This document shows positions 7,130 through 15,672 of a stretch of DNA of 20,678 bases, piece by piece. A program made the position numbers and the translations under genes. Position 1 is the first letter of the stretch, and every line of letters starts with the position of its first letter. The stretch is taken from NCBI GenBank assembly GCA_029939035.1, contig JAOZTS010000007.1:1-20678 (forward strand), in the 5' to 3' direction. The notes beneath the pieces were generated by a model. It searched no databases and had not been told where the DNA came from. It saw nothing but the letters and a program-made list of their open reading frames with translations. The DNA is from Candidatus Altimarinota bacterium. GTDB lineage: Bacteria > Patescibacteriota > Gracilibacteria > UBA1369 > LOWO2-01-FULL-3.

Positions 7130-8431
7130 ATGGAATCTGATATACAAATAAATAGTCCAAAAAAGGAAATGGCTAAAAAGCCTGAAGAGAAAAAAGAAGT
7201 TCAGCATTCTGAAGCGGATGCTACTGATTATATGGTTGAGGGTGTTGTGGGTGGAGCTGATGTTCTAAAAGAGATAAAGAGTTTTGGGAAAAAGAAAGTG
7301 GATACCGTGATTTATGGTGTTTATGATAGTTCAAGTCAGGGAATTTTTACTCGAATTAATGATTTCTTGATTGATAGAACAAAGATCAGCCTGAAAGATA
7401 AGTCTTATTTTTTTCATATGCTTGCTGTGATGGTGGATGGGGGAATCCCTGTTGTGCAAGCGGTGAAAGCGTTAGCTGGAAGGTCTCCAAATCGTAGGCT
7501 TCAAAGAGTTTTGAATACAATCGCATACAATTGTGAGAGTGGTTCAAATTTGAATGAATCAATGAGTCGTTTCGAAGATGTTTTTGATGAGGCGGAAATT
7601 GGAATTGTTCGATCTGGTGAGGCTACAGGGCGTTTGGATCTCATGCTTTTCAAACTTTCTGAACAATTGGATAAGAAACATGAACTTCAAATGAAATTGT
7701 GGGGAGCGGCGGTTTATCCGATTGCAGTTCTTGCAGTTTTGGTTTTGGTAAGTATCGGTATGCTCGTTTGGGTGTTCCCAACTCTTCTTAATTTGCTTAA
7801 GGAAGGTGGAATCTCTGATGATGCGTTACCTTTGCCGACTAGAATGCTTATCACGATTCAGAGTGGTTTGGTGAATTATTGGTGGGTGATGTTGATTTTA
7901 GGATTTTCTGGATATGGATTGTTTAATGTTTTTGTGAAAAGTGATTATGGTGCAATGTCATGGGATTATTGGAAATTGAAAATTTATATAGTTGGGACAT
8001 TGTCTCGAAAGGTATATGTATTGCGATTTGTGAGCTTACTTGGACTTTTGATCGAATCAGGATTACCTGTGATCAAGAGTTTGAAAATTGCAGGAAGTTC
8101 TCTCTCAAACAGAGTGTACAAAGCTCAAGCACAGGAAATTATCGATAATGTAAGAGTTGGAGGAAAGATTTCAGAAACATTGGAAAGTAGTGAGTTTTTG
8201 TTCCCACCAGAAGTTACACAAATGCTTCGTGTTGGTGAAAAATCCGCTACGCTTGGTACAATTTCACAAAAGATTGCAATTCAATATCAAAAGGAGATCG
8301 ATAATTCAATAAGGAAATTATCATCAGTTTTTGAACCATTTATGATCTTATTTGTAGGGTTATTCGTAGCTCTATTAGCATTAGCAATAATGGCTCCAAT
8401 CTTTAATTTGAGTGGAGCAATCGGAGTATAA
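7130..8431 (+). CDS. pilC: Type IV pilus platform protein PilC (T2SSF/GspF family)
   Basis: A 433-residue polytopic inner-membrane protein that forms the platform on which the PilB/PilT ATPases act to insert or remove pilins. Two T2SSF domains are visible, about 92-217 and 297-420. The first carries HMLAVMVDGGIPVVQAVKAL and EIGIVRSGEATGRLD, the second FVSLLGLLIESGLPVIKSLK and TQMLRVGEKSATLG. TM helices lie near 195-222, 250-270 and 402-425. The first 70 residues are charged, low-complexity and poorly conserved; many PilC proteins have such an extension. The start follows the previous stop by 9 nt without a Shine-Dalgarno motif. Length and motifs are normal for the family. Confidence 0.93.
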   Translation: MESDIQINSPKKEMAKKPEEKKEVQHSEADATDYMVEGVVGGADVLKEIKSFGKKKVDTVIYGVYDSSSQGIFTRINDFLIDRTKISLKDKSYFFHMLAVMVDGGIPVVQAVKALAGRSPNRRLQRVLNTIAYNCESGSNLNESMSRFEDVFDEAEIGIVRSGEATGRLDLMLFKLSEQLDKKHELQMKLWGAAVYPIAVLAVLVLVSIGMLVWVFPTLLNLLKEGGISDDALPLPTRMLITIQSGLVNYWWVMLILGFSGYGLFNVFVKSDYGAMSWDYWKLKIYIVGTLSRKVYVLRFVSLLGLLIESGLPVIKSLKIAGSSLSNRVYKAQAQEIIDNVRVGGKISETLESSEFLFPPEVTQMLRVGEKSATLGTISQKIAIQYQKEIDNSIRKLSSVFEPFMILFVGLFVALLALAIMAPIFNLSGAIGV

Positions 8432-8433
8432 TT

Positions 8434-9159
8434 ATGAATATTATAAAAAAAAAAGACGGATTTACTCTAGTAGAGATGCTGATAGTGATGTTCATTATCG
8501 CGGTGCTTTCGACTTTGGCAATTAATGGGTACACAGAATATAGGCGAACTGCTCTTTTGGACTTTGCTGCGGATAGTTTTACGGCTCAGTTCTATGGGCT
8601 TCGTGATAGTACGCTTCATGGGGATTTTGGGAGTGTTGAGTATGAAGCGATTTTAGAGGCAGTCGAGGATGAAAATGTGGAATATGAACCTTTTTCGGAT
8701 CCTAATTATGATTCGGATGTTGCGAGTTGTTTTGGGTATTATTTGAGTACTGATGGTGGTGATTATTCTATTCAAAAATTTGAAATTTCATATAGTAATA
8801 AGCTTGTATATGATGTGGTTAGTGAGACTTGGACAAGGGGTGGATGTGAATATCCTGAGTTGAATGATTCGACTCTGACTGAAACTGTCTATTCTGATCT
8901 TGGGTTGGACGAAGAGATTAGTGTTGTGGGGATTTATGATGAATATGGAGTGGATTTGAGTGAGAATATTGCGATTACGTTTATTCCCCCAAATGGGGAA
9001 ATATTTATTGATCCTGTTATTGCAGCACCTGAGGTGGTTTGGATTGAAATGAAGTATGGAAAAAGTGACGAAGATAAATATAAAAGAAATATTTTTATTG
9101 ATTTGGCTTCTGGCCAGGTCAATGTAACGAGAAGTGATTATGTTGGAACGCCGACTTAG
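8434..9159 (+). CDS. Type IV prepilin, FimT/GspH-like minor pilin
   Basis: A 241-residue class III prepilin. The leader MNIIKKKDG is followed by FTLVEMLIVMFIIAVLSTLAINGY: cleavage by prepilin peptidase is expected between G9 and F10, with Glu at mature position 5, and the hydrophobic stalk continues to about residue 32. The C-terminal head is acidic and Tyr-rich with two cysteines (VASCFGYY and RGGCEYP regions) that could pair. First of four minor pilin genes in the order known for fimU/pilV/pilW/pilX operons, where such proteins form the tip or prime assembly. It begins 2 nt after pilC. FimT/GspH assignment rests on gene order; the prepilin call itself is firm. Confidence 0.85.
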   Translation: MNIIKKKDGFTLVEMLIVMFIIAVLSTLAINGYTEYRRTALLDFAADSFTAQFYGLRDSTLHGDFGSVEYEAILEAVEDENVEYEPFSDPNYDSDVASCFGYYLSTDGGDYSIQKFEISYSNKLVYDVVSETWTRGGCEYPELNDSTLTETVYSDLGLDEEISVVGIYDEYGVDLSENIAITFIPPNGEIFIDPVIAAPEVVWIEMKYGKSDEDKYKRNIFIDLASGQVNVTRSDYVGTPT

Positions 9160-9796
9160 ATCTACATCTGGATTTAGTCTTACTGAAGTGATGATTGGAA
9201 TCATGATTTTGACCGTGGCTATCGTTTCTGCTTCAAATTTGCTCGTGAGTATGGTGAAGACGAACAAGGTGAATGTGCAGAGTTTGCAGGCTTACTATTT
9301 GGCTCAGGAGGGGATTGAGGCGATAAGGAATATTCGTGATACGAACTGGCTACATAATTTGGATTTTATGGGGGAGAATGGGCTTTATGGGTTTGAAGTT
9401 GGTAGGGATTATTATGTGTTTTTGGATAATGGGGGATGGATTAATTCGGGAAATGAGAAGGATGCTACGAGTATTAATATGTTGGATCAAATGAACCCAT
9501 GGATCTTTGATCGTTCAACCTATGCTCAATACAATGACGCGTTTGGTTTGATCAAGGAGGATCCTGGTGGTTATATTTCTAAAGCGGGAACTTCTGAAGA
9601 TCCAGTTTTTTATCGATATATTCAGATTTTGGATGCTTGTGATCATGATGCGGAATTGGAATTGGAACATTTTGATACTGATGAATGTAAGGATTTTATG
9701 TTAGTTCGATCTGTTGTTGAGTGGGATGATGGTGGAAAGCCTCGGGAAATAGCTTTGGAAACCGTATTAAGTAACTGGAAAGGAGGAGCATTATAA
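9140..9796 (+). CDS. Type IV prepilin, PilV-like minor pilin
   Basis: A 218-residue prepilin with leader MLERRLRSTSG, cleavage expected before FSLTEVMIG (G11/F12), Glu at mature position 5 and a hydrophobic helix to about residue 36. The segment LQAYYLAQEGIEAIRNIRD shortly after the stalk is typical of PilV-like minor pilins. I choose the ATG at 9140; a GTG at 9134 is also possible and adds only two residues. GAGAAG six bases before the ATG is a weak ribosome binding site. The gene overlaps the preceding prepilin by 20 nt in another frame. Stop TAA shares one base with the next ATG, so translation of the minor pilins is probably coupled. Confidence 0.85.
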   Translation: MLERRLRSTSGFSLTEVMIGIMILTVAIVSASNLLVSMVKTNKVNVQSLQAYYLAQEGIEAIRNIRDTNWLHNLDFMGENGLYGFEVGRDYYVFLDNGGWINSGNEKDATSINMLDQMNPWIFDRSTYAQYNDAFGLIKEDPGGYISKAGTSEDPVFYRYIQILDACDHDAELELEHFDTDECKDFMLVRSVVEWDDGGKPREIALETVLSNWKGGAL

Positions 9797-10407
9797 TGAA
9801 TAAAAAAGGATTCACATTAATAGAAATGATGGTTGCGATGGCAATATTTGTCATGTTCCTTGGGGTTTTGATTGGTTCATATACAGATATTGTTAAATCT
9901 CAACAGGAAGCCAATGATTACCGGATTTTGTATTCAGAAGCTCGAAGAGTTTTTGACAAGATTACTGAGGAGGTGAGAAACAATGCAATTTATTATGGTC
10001 CAAATGTTGGATATTATACGAGCTTACATACAGATTTAAAGCTATTATCTTTGGATGGGAATCGTCAGATTCTGTTTAGTTATGATGATGTTGAGAAAAA
10101 CATTAAATTTGCTGAAGTTGAAACAGGAATTCCTCCAAATGAATATTTATTAGTAGATTCTGAAGAAGGGCGAATTACCGTTAAAGAGTTTAATGTTTTT
10201 GTTTCGCCAGAAGATGATCCATATAAACTTGAAAATGTTTTTAATGATGGTCTTCAATTTCAGCCAAAAGTAACTGTTTTTGCTACTTTTGAGATGGAAA
10301 GAAGGAAAAGTGACTCTACTTATACTGTTGATTTACAAACCACTATCTCATCTAGACTATATTCGGTGTCGCCGTTACCTATTGATGGTCTATTTACTCT
10401 TGAATAA
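9796..10407 (+). CDS. Type IV prepilin, PilW/GspJ-like minor pilin
   Basis: A 203-residue prepilin with the shortest leader of the set, MNKKG, then FTLIEMMVAMAIFVMFLGVLIGSY: cleavage after G5, Glu at mature position 5. The following helix has SQQEANDYRILYSEARRVFDK, similar to PilW/GspJ proteins, and the head ends in a strand-rich region. Unlike most genes here it has a clear Shine-Dalgarno sequence, AGGAGG about 9 nt before the ATG, placed inside the end of the previous gene. It overlaps both neighbours by a single base (TAATG). Confidence 0.85.
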   Translation: MNKKGFTLIEMMVAMAIFVMFLGVLIGSYTDIVKSQQEANDYRILYSEARRVFDKITEEVRNNAIYYGPNVGYYTSLHTDLKLLSLDGNRQILFSYDDVEKNIKFAEVETGIPPNEYLLVDSEEGRITVKEFNVFVSPEDDPYKLENVFNDGLQFQPKVTVFATFEMERRKSDSTYTVDLQTTISSRLYSVSPLPIDGLFTLE

Positions 10408-11621
10408 TGAATAAAATTGCAAAGACAATTAGAGAAGTGCGAGGAACTGCCTTACTGGTAGCATTACTTGTTATGGGAGTTTTGATTGCTCTTTCTTTGG
10501 CGTTGTCTTCTCTGATTATTGGTGAATCTAGGTCTACAATGCAGTTAATCGATGCAGGAAGGGCGTATTACGCGGCTGAATCCGGGATAGAGCAGGCTTT
10601 GTACAATATGGATACTAATTTGCCTGGATGGGAGGGGAAAGAGGCTAATATTGGAAAGGCTGGGGAGGATGCAGTGTTTACTTATGAGGTGAAAAACCAA
10701 TGTAATTCTTATCCGTGTTTTGATGAGGAAGAATATGATGTTGGTTCGATGTTGAATTTTGCGCATAAATACTATGATGTTTTGGAATTGAATGAAACGG
10801 TTACAATTCCTTTATTTACAGTTAATGAGGATGGAGATATTTTGGTTGTTGAGGATTTTACTGTGGAATTTTTCGTATCGTTTGATCCTGATAAGCATTT
10901 GATTTTTGAAGGAGATATTTCTGGGTGGGATGTGCTGAGATGGAAAATTTTTGCTTTGAGAGAGGCGAATAGCGGAAGTTTCATTACCGAATCTATTCAT
11001 GATTTTACGGCTGTTTCTTCTGCTCAGAATAACGTTACCGGTGAAGAATTTGAGTCGAATGCAGCGATACCTTCATGGTTTGGAACGACTGCGTGTGTGG
11101 GAGGTGGAAATCCTGATATTGAGTGTCTTGTTTATCAAAACCAGAGTCTTGAAGGAGAATATTGTAATAATACGCAGGCGCGCGATTTCTATTTATATGA
11201 TGATCAGGGTGAGAGGTTTCAGGCTAAGTTGCCATGTTTTCCAATAGAGAATTTTTTAGAGAGAAATACTCCGCCGATTCCTAGAGTACCTGGTCCAGGT
11301 CCGACAGGACTTAATTATTTGTCGCTTACGAATCTTATGAATCCTGCGATGTTGGATCCGGATCAATTTAATAATGAGGTAAGGTTGGATATGTCACGAA
11401 TATATTTCAGAGTGGAGACATATGCAGATAACACTGTTCGTGAGTTTGCTTCGATTACTTCGGATGGATTTAGTGGGGACTCGAAACAGAGTTTGAGTGT
11501 GAATATCAAAAGGGATTCATATATGCCGGTGTTTAACTTTTCGGTTTATAGTACTTATAAAGAAGAGGGAAGTATCTTTTATTATGAGAATGATACGAAA
11601 GGCGATAAGGCTATACAGTAA
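10407..11621 (+). CDS. PilX-like minor pilin or pilus assembly protein
   Basis: A 404-residue bitopic protein. The N-terminal RGTALLVALLVMGVLIALSL (12-31) is a pilin-like hydrophobic helix but has no Glu at position 5, as in PilX proteins, and AYYAAESGIEQALYNMD (53-69) is the PilX N-terminal domain signature. The large outer part (about 70-404) has six cysteines at residues 99, 104, 230, 240, 253 and 277 and a Pro-rich PPIPRVPGPGP stretch near 290. It is larger than PilX of Gram-negative bacteria, so it may serve as a tip or adhesin subunit. It overlaps the previous gene by 1 nt and closes the pilus operon; metG follows after 37 nt. Confidence 0.75.
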   Translation: MNKIAKTIREVRGTALLVALLVMGVLIALSLALSSLIIGESRSTMQLIDAGRAYYAAESGIEQALYNMDTNLPGWEGKEANIGKAGEDAVFTYEVKNQCNSYPCFDEEEYDVGSMLNFAHKYYDVLELNETVTIPLFTVNEDGDILVVEDFTVEFFVSFDPDKHLIFEGDISGWDVLRWKIFALREANSGSFITESIHDFTAVSSAQNNVTGEEFESNAAIPSWFGTTACVGGGNPDIECLVYQNQSLEGEYCNNTQARDFYLYDDQGERFQAKLPCFPIENFLERNTPPIPRVPGPGPTGLNYLSLTNLMNPAMLDPDQFNNEVRLDMSRIYFRVETYADNTVREFASITSDGFSGDSKQSLSVNIKRDSYMPVFNFSVYSTYKEEGSIFYYENDTKGDKAIQ

Positions 11622-11658
11622 GCTTGACTGCGGAATGGCATGTTGGTAGGTTTTTAGC

Positions 11659-13161
11659 ATGAGTAAATTTTATATATCTACAGCAATTGCCTACGTGAAT
11701 GCTCCGCCGCATATTGGGCATGCACTTGAATTTGTACAGGCAGATGTTTTGGCGAGGTATCATAGGTTGAAGGGGGACGATACTTATTTTTTGACGGGAA
11801 CTGATGAACACGGGGTGAAGATTTACGAAAAAGCTCAGGAGTTAGGGAAGGAAACTCAGGAGGTTGTTGATGAAAATGCGAAAATATTTATGTCGTTGGC
11901 GAAGACTCTTGGATTGTCGAATGATGATTTTATTCGAACTACAGAGGATCGGCACAAGGCTGGAGCGAAGAAATTGTGGGAAAAAATGGTGGATGCGGGA
12001 GACATTTACAAAGATACTTATAGCGGGCTTTATTGTGTTGGATGTGAGGCTTATGTTGCGGAGAAGGATTTGGATGAGAGCGGACATTGTCCTAATCATA
12101 AGAAGAAACCGAAGGTTCTGGAGGAGGAGAATTATTTCTTCAAACTTTCAAAATATTCAGACAAAATTCGCGAAGCTATAGAAAGTGATAAGTTGAAAGT
12201 TGTTCCGGAGAGTCGTAAAAACGAGATGTTGAATTTGATTGGTGATGGACTGCCGGATGTTAGTTTTTCTCGACCAAAGAAGGATTTGCCTTGGGGTATT
12301 GAGGTTCCTGGTGATGAAAGTCAGGTGATGTATGTGTGGGGAGATGCGCTTAGTAATTATATTACTGCTCTTGGATATGGTGAAGATAGCGAGATTTACA
12401 AAAAATATTGGCCGGCTGATGTTCATTTGATCGGGAAGGATATTTTACGATTTCATGCAGGAATTTGGATTGGAATGTTGATGTCTGCCGGGATTGAAAT
12501 TCCTAAATCGGTTTATGTTCATGGATTTATTACGAGTGAGGGGCAAAAGATGAGTAAGAGTTTGGGAAATGTGGTTGATCCTTTGGAATATGTTGAAAAA
12601 TATGGGACTGATGCTTTGAGATATTTCTTGATGCGTGAAATTCCTACTGCTGATGATGGAGATTTTGGTCATGGACGTTTTGTAGATGTATATAATAGTG
12701 AACTAGCTAATGGTTTGGGGAATTTGGTTAATCGAGTTGTGATGATGACTGAGAAGTATGCGGAAAGTAAGGTGCCGGTGAAGGCGGGGAGTGATGTTCA
12801 TGATGATATGAAGGCGTATTTTGATAAATATGATGCTGCAATTGAGAAGTTTGATATAAAGGAAACCTGTGATGTGGTTATGAGAGTTGTTGATTATGGA
12901 AATAAGTATTTGGATGATACAAAGCCTTGGACTTTGGCAAAAGAAGGGAAAGAGGAAGAGCTGATGGAGGTGTTGTATAGATCTTTGGATGTGCTGAGGT
13001 ATATTGCAATGCTTACTGCACCGTTGATTCCTGAAACAACTAGAAAGATTATTGATCAATTAGGGCTTGAGGTGTCCGAGGACTTTTCGCAGTGGAGCGA
13101 GCTCAAAGAGGGCGGCTCTGTTTCTGTGTCAGATGCTTTGTTTCCACGTTTGGAAGAATAG
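11659..13161 (+). CDS. metG: Methionyl-tRNA synthetase
   Basis: A 500-residue class I aminoacyl-tRNA synthetase that charges tRNA-Met. HIGH motif is PHIGH at 17-21, KMSKS at 297-301 (GQKMSKSLGN). The knuckle contains one zinc site C126-x2-C129 ... C144-x2-H147, the single-zinc C/C/C/H arrangement known from Thermus-type MetRS. The anticodon-binding helical domain fills about 340-490 with NGLGNLVNRV (351-360) and DDTKPWTLAK (419-428). There is no C-terminal EMAPII-like tRNA-binding domain, so it is a minimal MetRS like that of Aquifex-size proteins. GGTAGG about 8 nt before the ATG may be its ribosome binding site. It ends 5 nt from the convergent pilin-like gene. Confidence 0.97.
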   Translation: MSKFYISTAIAYVNAPPHIGHALEFVQADVLARYHRLKGDDTYFLTGTDEHGVKIYEKAQELGKETQEVVDENAKIFMSLAKTLGLSNDDFIRTTEDRHKAGAKKLWEKMVDAGDIYKDTYSGLYCVGCEAYVAEKDLDESGHCPNHKKKPKVLEEENYFFKLSKYSDKIREAIESDKLKVVPESRKNEMLNLIGDGLPDVSFSRPKKDLPWGIEVPGDESQVMYVWGDALSNYITALGYGEDSEIYKKYWPADVHLIGKDILRFHAGIWIGMLMSAGIEIPKSVYVHGFITSEGQKMSKSLGNVVDPLEYVEKYGTDALRYFLMREIPTADDGDFGHGRFVDVYNSELANGLGNLVNRVVMMTEKYAESKVPVKAGSDVHDDMKAYFDKYDAAIEKFDIKETCDVVMRVVDYGNKYLDDTKPWTLAKEGKEEELMEVLYRSLDVLRYIAMLTAPLIPETTRKIIDQLGLEVSEDFSQWSELKEGGSVSVSDALFPRLEE

Positions 13162-13166
13162 ATCGT

Positions 13167-13577
13167 TTATACGTTTATTGATTTGGAAACGAATGTGATT
13201 ATGATTCTCACTAACGAGTAGGAGAGGATTATTAGGAATAAGCCTATAACTGTCCATGTGAGATGTTTTTTGGACTGTTCGAGTTGTTCTGAATCTGCTC
13301 CTCCCATTACCATGTTGAAAGCGGCAAAACCGATTAAAATCACTCCGAGTGGTGCAGCGAAATAGAGTAATGCACCTGCTATTGTTTGGAGGATGATGAT
13401 TGTTGCTGTGCTTCCTTGTGTTTGTCCTGCTAGATCATTGTTGTAATCAAGTTCATCTTCTCCGAAAAATAGATTGTCTGGTCTATATTCGTCAGGGATT
13501 TGGTATGCCTGAGCAACACTTGCTAGAGCTACAAGTAGTAGAATTGAACCGATTATGATTAATAGTTTTCTTTTCAT
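13167..13577 (-). CDS. T4SS_pilin/VirB2-like membrane protein, fifth of five paralogues
   Basis: A 136-residue exported protein with a signal peptide ending near VAQA (21-24), a short outer segment, and two TM helices at about 63-90 and 107-130. The loop between them, MGGADSEQLEQSKKH (91-105), is the diverged form of the G-(N/D)-D ... (A/S)-K core shared by all five tandem genes, and the second helix ends in LSYSLVRI, very close to the fourth-from-right paralogues (LSYSIIRI, LSYVIVI). I infer membership of the CPR T4SS_pilin family, in which two-helix subunits resemble VirB2/TrbC. No cysteine in the mature part. Starts 2 nt after the preceding gene; last gene of the pilT operon; nothing like a terminator separates it from metG. 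Confidence 0.7.
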   Translation of the reverse strand: MKRKLLIIIGSILLLVALASVAQAYQIPDEYRPDNLFFGEDELDYNNDLAGQTQGSTATIIILQTIAGALLYFAAPLGVILIGFAAFNMVMGGADSEQLEQSKKHLTWTVIGLFLIILSYSLVRIIITFVSKSINV

Positions 13578-13579
13578 TG

Positions 13580-14041
13580 TTACTTTGCCTTAAAGAAATC
13601 GAATTGGACTACACCGGTTACGAGTCCGTATGCAGCGGCCATTATTGCCATTCCGATTATTAGATATAGGATAATGTTTTTTGCTTTTGATATGTCTTCG
13701 TCGTTTCCTTGAGAAATGATGTAGTAAACGGCTGCGAATACTATTGCTACGATTGTTATGATCATGGATGCTCCTAGGATTGTTTTCATTGCAGTTTGGA
13801 ATCCACTTTCGAGTGAAATGTCTGGTAGAGCTGCTACTGCGCCAGCTTCTACAGGAGTTTTTACGTTATCGATGCCTCCTGGTCTTTCGAGCATTATGCT
13901 TAATGGATCTAAGCATTCATTATAGATACATCTTGTTCCTGCTGCGCATTGAGAATCTGATTCACATGCAGCTATGGCAGTTCCGGAAAGGCTTAGAATA
14001 AATATTATTGTACTTAATGTAATTAGAATTAGTTTTTTCAT
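13580..14041 (-). CDS. T4SS_pilin/VirB2-like membrane protein with four-cysteine N-terminal motif, fourth of five
   Basis: A 153-residue protein with a signal peptide ending near TAIA (21-24). The mature N-terminus starts with a compact cysteine motif, C26-x5-C32-x5-C38-x4-C43 (sequence ESDSQ, AAGTR, IYNE between the cysteines), which resembles small disulfide-bonded motifs of secreted proteins. A linker follows, then the core of two TM helices at about 87-110 and 123-145 with the loop SQGNDEDISKAKN (110-122). The loop matches the sibling genes best at G-N-D and A-K. The ATG overlaps the previous stop by one base (TAATG) and the next gene begins 2 nt after its stop. The cysteine motif is found in none of the other four paralogues. 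Confidence 0.72.
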   Translation of the reverse strand: MKKLILITLSTIIFILSLSGTAIAACESDSQCAAGTRCIYNECLDPLSIMLERPGGIDNVKTPVEAGAVAALPDISLESGFQTAMKTILGASMIITIVAIVFAAVYYIISQGNDEDISKAKNIILYLIIGMAIMAAAYGLVTGVVQFDFFKAK

Positions 14042-14496
14042 TATCCAATGTTTGTTATTTCATGAACTGTGGTTTCAGTCATATTCCCTTCGTATTTTAA
14101 ATTTGTGACGATTCTTATTATTGAATATGAAAGTATGGCAATGACTAGTCCTATCAGTGCATACATTGCTTGGTCTTTTGCTTTTTGAATTGCTTCGTCA
14201 TTTCCATATGCCATTGAAAACCTTACTCCAGCAATTAACAGCATCAATACCGATAACATTCCCACAAATCCAACTAATCCTACTGCATAGCTTGGTAGAA
14301 TTTTGTTGACTAATATATCTTCAGCACCTTCTTTTTGTTGTGCTGTTGTGTCTGGACCTGGAAGTAGGTCAGGTTTTGGGATGAGTTGTCGTTCGTATGT
14401 GCTTTCCGCAACTAGTCCATCTGCATATGTTGTCATTCCAACTATTGAGATAGAAGTTGTCAGTACTAGCAATATGTAGATTATTGTTTTTTTCAT
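14041..14496 (-). CDS. T4SS_pilin/VirB2-like membrane protein, third of five
   Basis: A 151-residue protein with signal peptide (MKKTIIYILLVLTTSISIVG), an outer segment rich in Pro and Gln (38-55), and two TM helices at about 70-95 and 110-132. The loop AYGNDEAIQKAKDQ (96-109) carries the shared G-N-D and A-K residues, and LSYSIIRIV closes the second helix. After it comes a 20-residue tail with Thr and Glu, which is on the same side as the N-terminal segment if both helices span the membrane. No cysteine. It shares one base with each neighbouring gene (TAATG), the tightest possible coupling. Confidence 0.72.
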   Translation of the reverse strand: MKKTIIYILLVLTTSISIVGMTTYADGLVAESTYERQLIPKPDLLPGPDTTAQQKEGAEDILVNKILPSYAVGLVGFVGMLSVLMLLIAGVRFSMAYGNDEAIQKAKDQAMYALIGLVIAILSYSIIRIVTNLKYEGNMTETTVHEITNIG

Positions 14497-15230
14497 TATT
14501 GTGTGAAGAAGTTAGGATTGATTGTATATAAAATTAGTCCTGACAAGAATAGAATGACTATTCCTGAGATAGATTTAATTATTCGGCCTTTTGCTGATTC
14601 GATTGCTTGTGTGTCTCCACCTGCAACTGATATTTGGACTCCACTAATTATTATAACTGCTGTTCCTATCAAACCGACTAAGCTGGCTGCCCATTTGTAT
14701 ACAAATGAGATGTAGCCAACGATTAGGGATGTTCCTCCTTTACTTAGGAAAACTTGTACAGGTTTGCATGAAGTTGTTACTTGGTAATTATAAGGTTTTG
14801 TGAAATCTGGTCCGGTTAGAGATTCGTTTTTGATGACGTTTGAGCATTTAGTTGCGAGTATTGAAATTACTTCTTCTTTGCCTTTTTTGGGAAGATATGA
14901 AAGGTAATTTCTGTAGCAAATTCTTGCTTCAAACTCTGCCTTGTCTTTGGTTGTTTTTGTGCTTGCTTCGAGACTTAATGGTTCTTCTATTATTGTTATA
15001 ATATATCCAGCGTCATCTCCTGGAGTGCCATCTTCTTTTGTTTCCTTGATGCAGTGATCGTCAGGTGTTATATCCATTAATCCTTCTGCTAAAGCTGCGG
15101 CCATTGAGGAGGTGTCAGGTTCTGTGTCTTTTGGTGCAGGGTCTCCTGCATAAGCTGAAATTGAGCTTATTGATACTAAAATCAAGCTTACAATTGAGAA
15201 TAGTGCTAATTTTGCTATGATTTTTTTCAT
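14496..15230 (-). CDS. T4SS_pilin/VirB2-like membrane protein with large outer domain, second of five
   Basis: At 244 residues this is by far the longest paralogue. After a signal peptide (ending near ISAYA, 24-28) comes an exported domain of about 130 residues with four cysteines (60, 105, 129, 155) that could form two disulfides. Two TM helices follow at about 176-200 and 216-236, with the loop VAGGDTQAIESAKGR (202-216) holding the shared G-G-D and A-K residues. The C-terminal end LYTINPNFFTQ is short. The long outer domain makes it a candidate for a tip, adaptor or lid subunit rather than a repeating unit; I do not recognise that domain. One-base overlaps with both neighbours. Confidence 0.7.
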   Translation of the reverse strand: MKKIIAKLALFSIVSLILVSISSISAYAGDPAPKDTEPDTSSMAAALAEGLMDITPDDHCIKETKEDGTPGDDAGYIITIIEEPLSLEASTKTTKDKAEFEARICYRNYLSYLPKKGKEEVISILATKCSNVIKNESLTGPDFTKPYNYQVTTSCKPVQVFLSKGGTSLIVGYISFVYKWAASLVGLIGTAVIIISGVQISVAGGDTQAIESAKGRIIKSISGIVILFLSGLILYTINPNFFTQ

Positions 15231-15667
15231 TAGCCTAAAATTGATTGTACGGTTATTACTATTACATAGGACAGTAGTGCTACTATGATTCCGATGACTG
15301 CGTATTTAACAACATTTTTGGCTTCGTCGAGTTTTTGTTGATCTCCTTGCGAAAACATCATTTGGAAGCCTCCAATAATTAGTATAATTACGGCAATTGA
15401 GCCCATTACTGTTAGGGCGAAATTGATTATTCTTATGATGAATTCTACGATTGGGTTTTGTCCTTCACCAAAGTATGTTTGTTCTTGTTGTTCTGTTTTG
15501 CTGTCTCCGGTACCAGTTGGATTGAGTTTTAATGTTTCGCTGATGTCAAAGTCCAATTCTTTGAGTTTTATTATGTTTGGATCACTTGCAAAAGCTGGTC
15601 CATTTAGTGCTGTGGCCAGAGTTGCGAATGTGAGTGCCGATAATAGTATGATTGCAATTTTTTTCAT
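15230..15667 (-). CDS. T4SS_pilin/VirB2-like membrane protein, first of five
   Basis: A 145-residue protein with signal peptide (MKKIAIILLSALTFATLATA, cleavage perhaps after AFA near 27), an outer segment of about 45 polar residues, and two TM helices at about 73-103 and 118-143. The loop FSQGDQQKLDEAKNV (105-119) is the clearest example of the shared G-D ... (A)-K core. No cysteine. It is preceded by pilT with a 5-nt gap (TAAACAAAATG, no Shine-Dalgarno) and overlaps the next gene by one base. Of the five it looks closest to a generic VirB2/TrbC-like subunit, so it is the best candidate for a main subunit, but this is inference. Confidence 0.75.
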   Translation of the reverse strand: MKKIAIILLSALTFATLATALNGPAFASDPNIIKLKELDFDISETLKLNPTGTGDSKTEQQEQTYFGEGQNPIVEFIIRIINFALTVMGSIAVIILIIGGFQMMFSQGDQQKLDEAKNVVKYAVIGIIVALLSYVIVITVQSILG

Positions 15668-15672
15668 TTTGT

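Noticed and set aside
8788..9267. 159-codon open frame on the minus strand opposite the prepilin genes
   Set aside because: Ile/Asn/Thr-rich reverse translation of the prepilin head and the next prepilin stalk; no start signals and it spans two real genes.
13162..13200. Bidirectional terminator between metG and the last pilin-like gene
   Set aside because: CGTTT ... AAACG near 13180-13196 can pair, but the loop is long, the stem weak and there is no T-run; only 5 nt separate the genes.
13167..15667. The five small membrane proteins as type IV (class III) prepilins
   Set aside because: They have ordinary signal peptides and no G/FxxxE prepilin site, and a two-helix core unlike the single stalk helix of T4 pilins.
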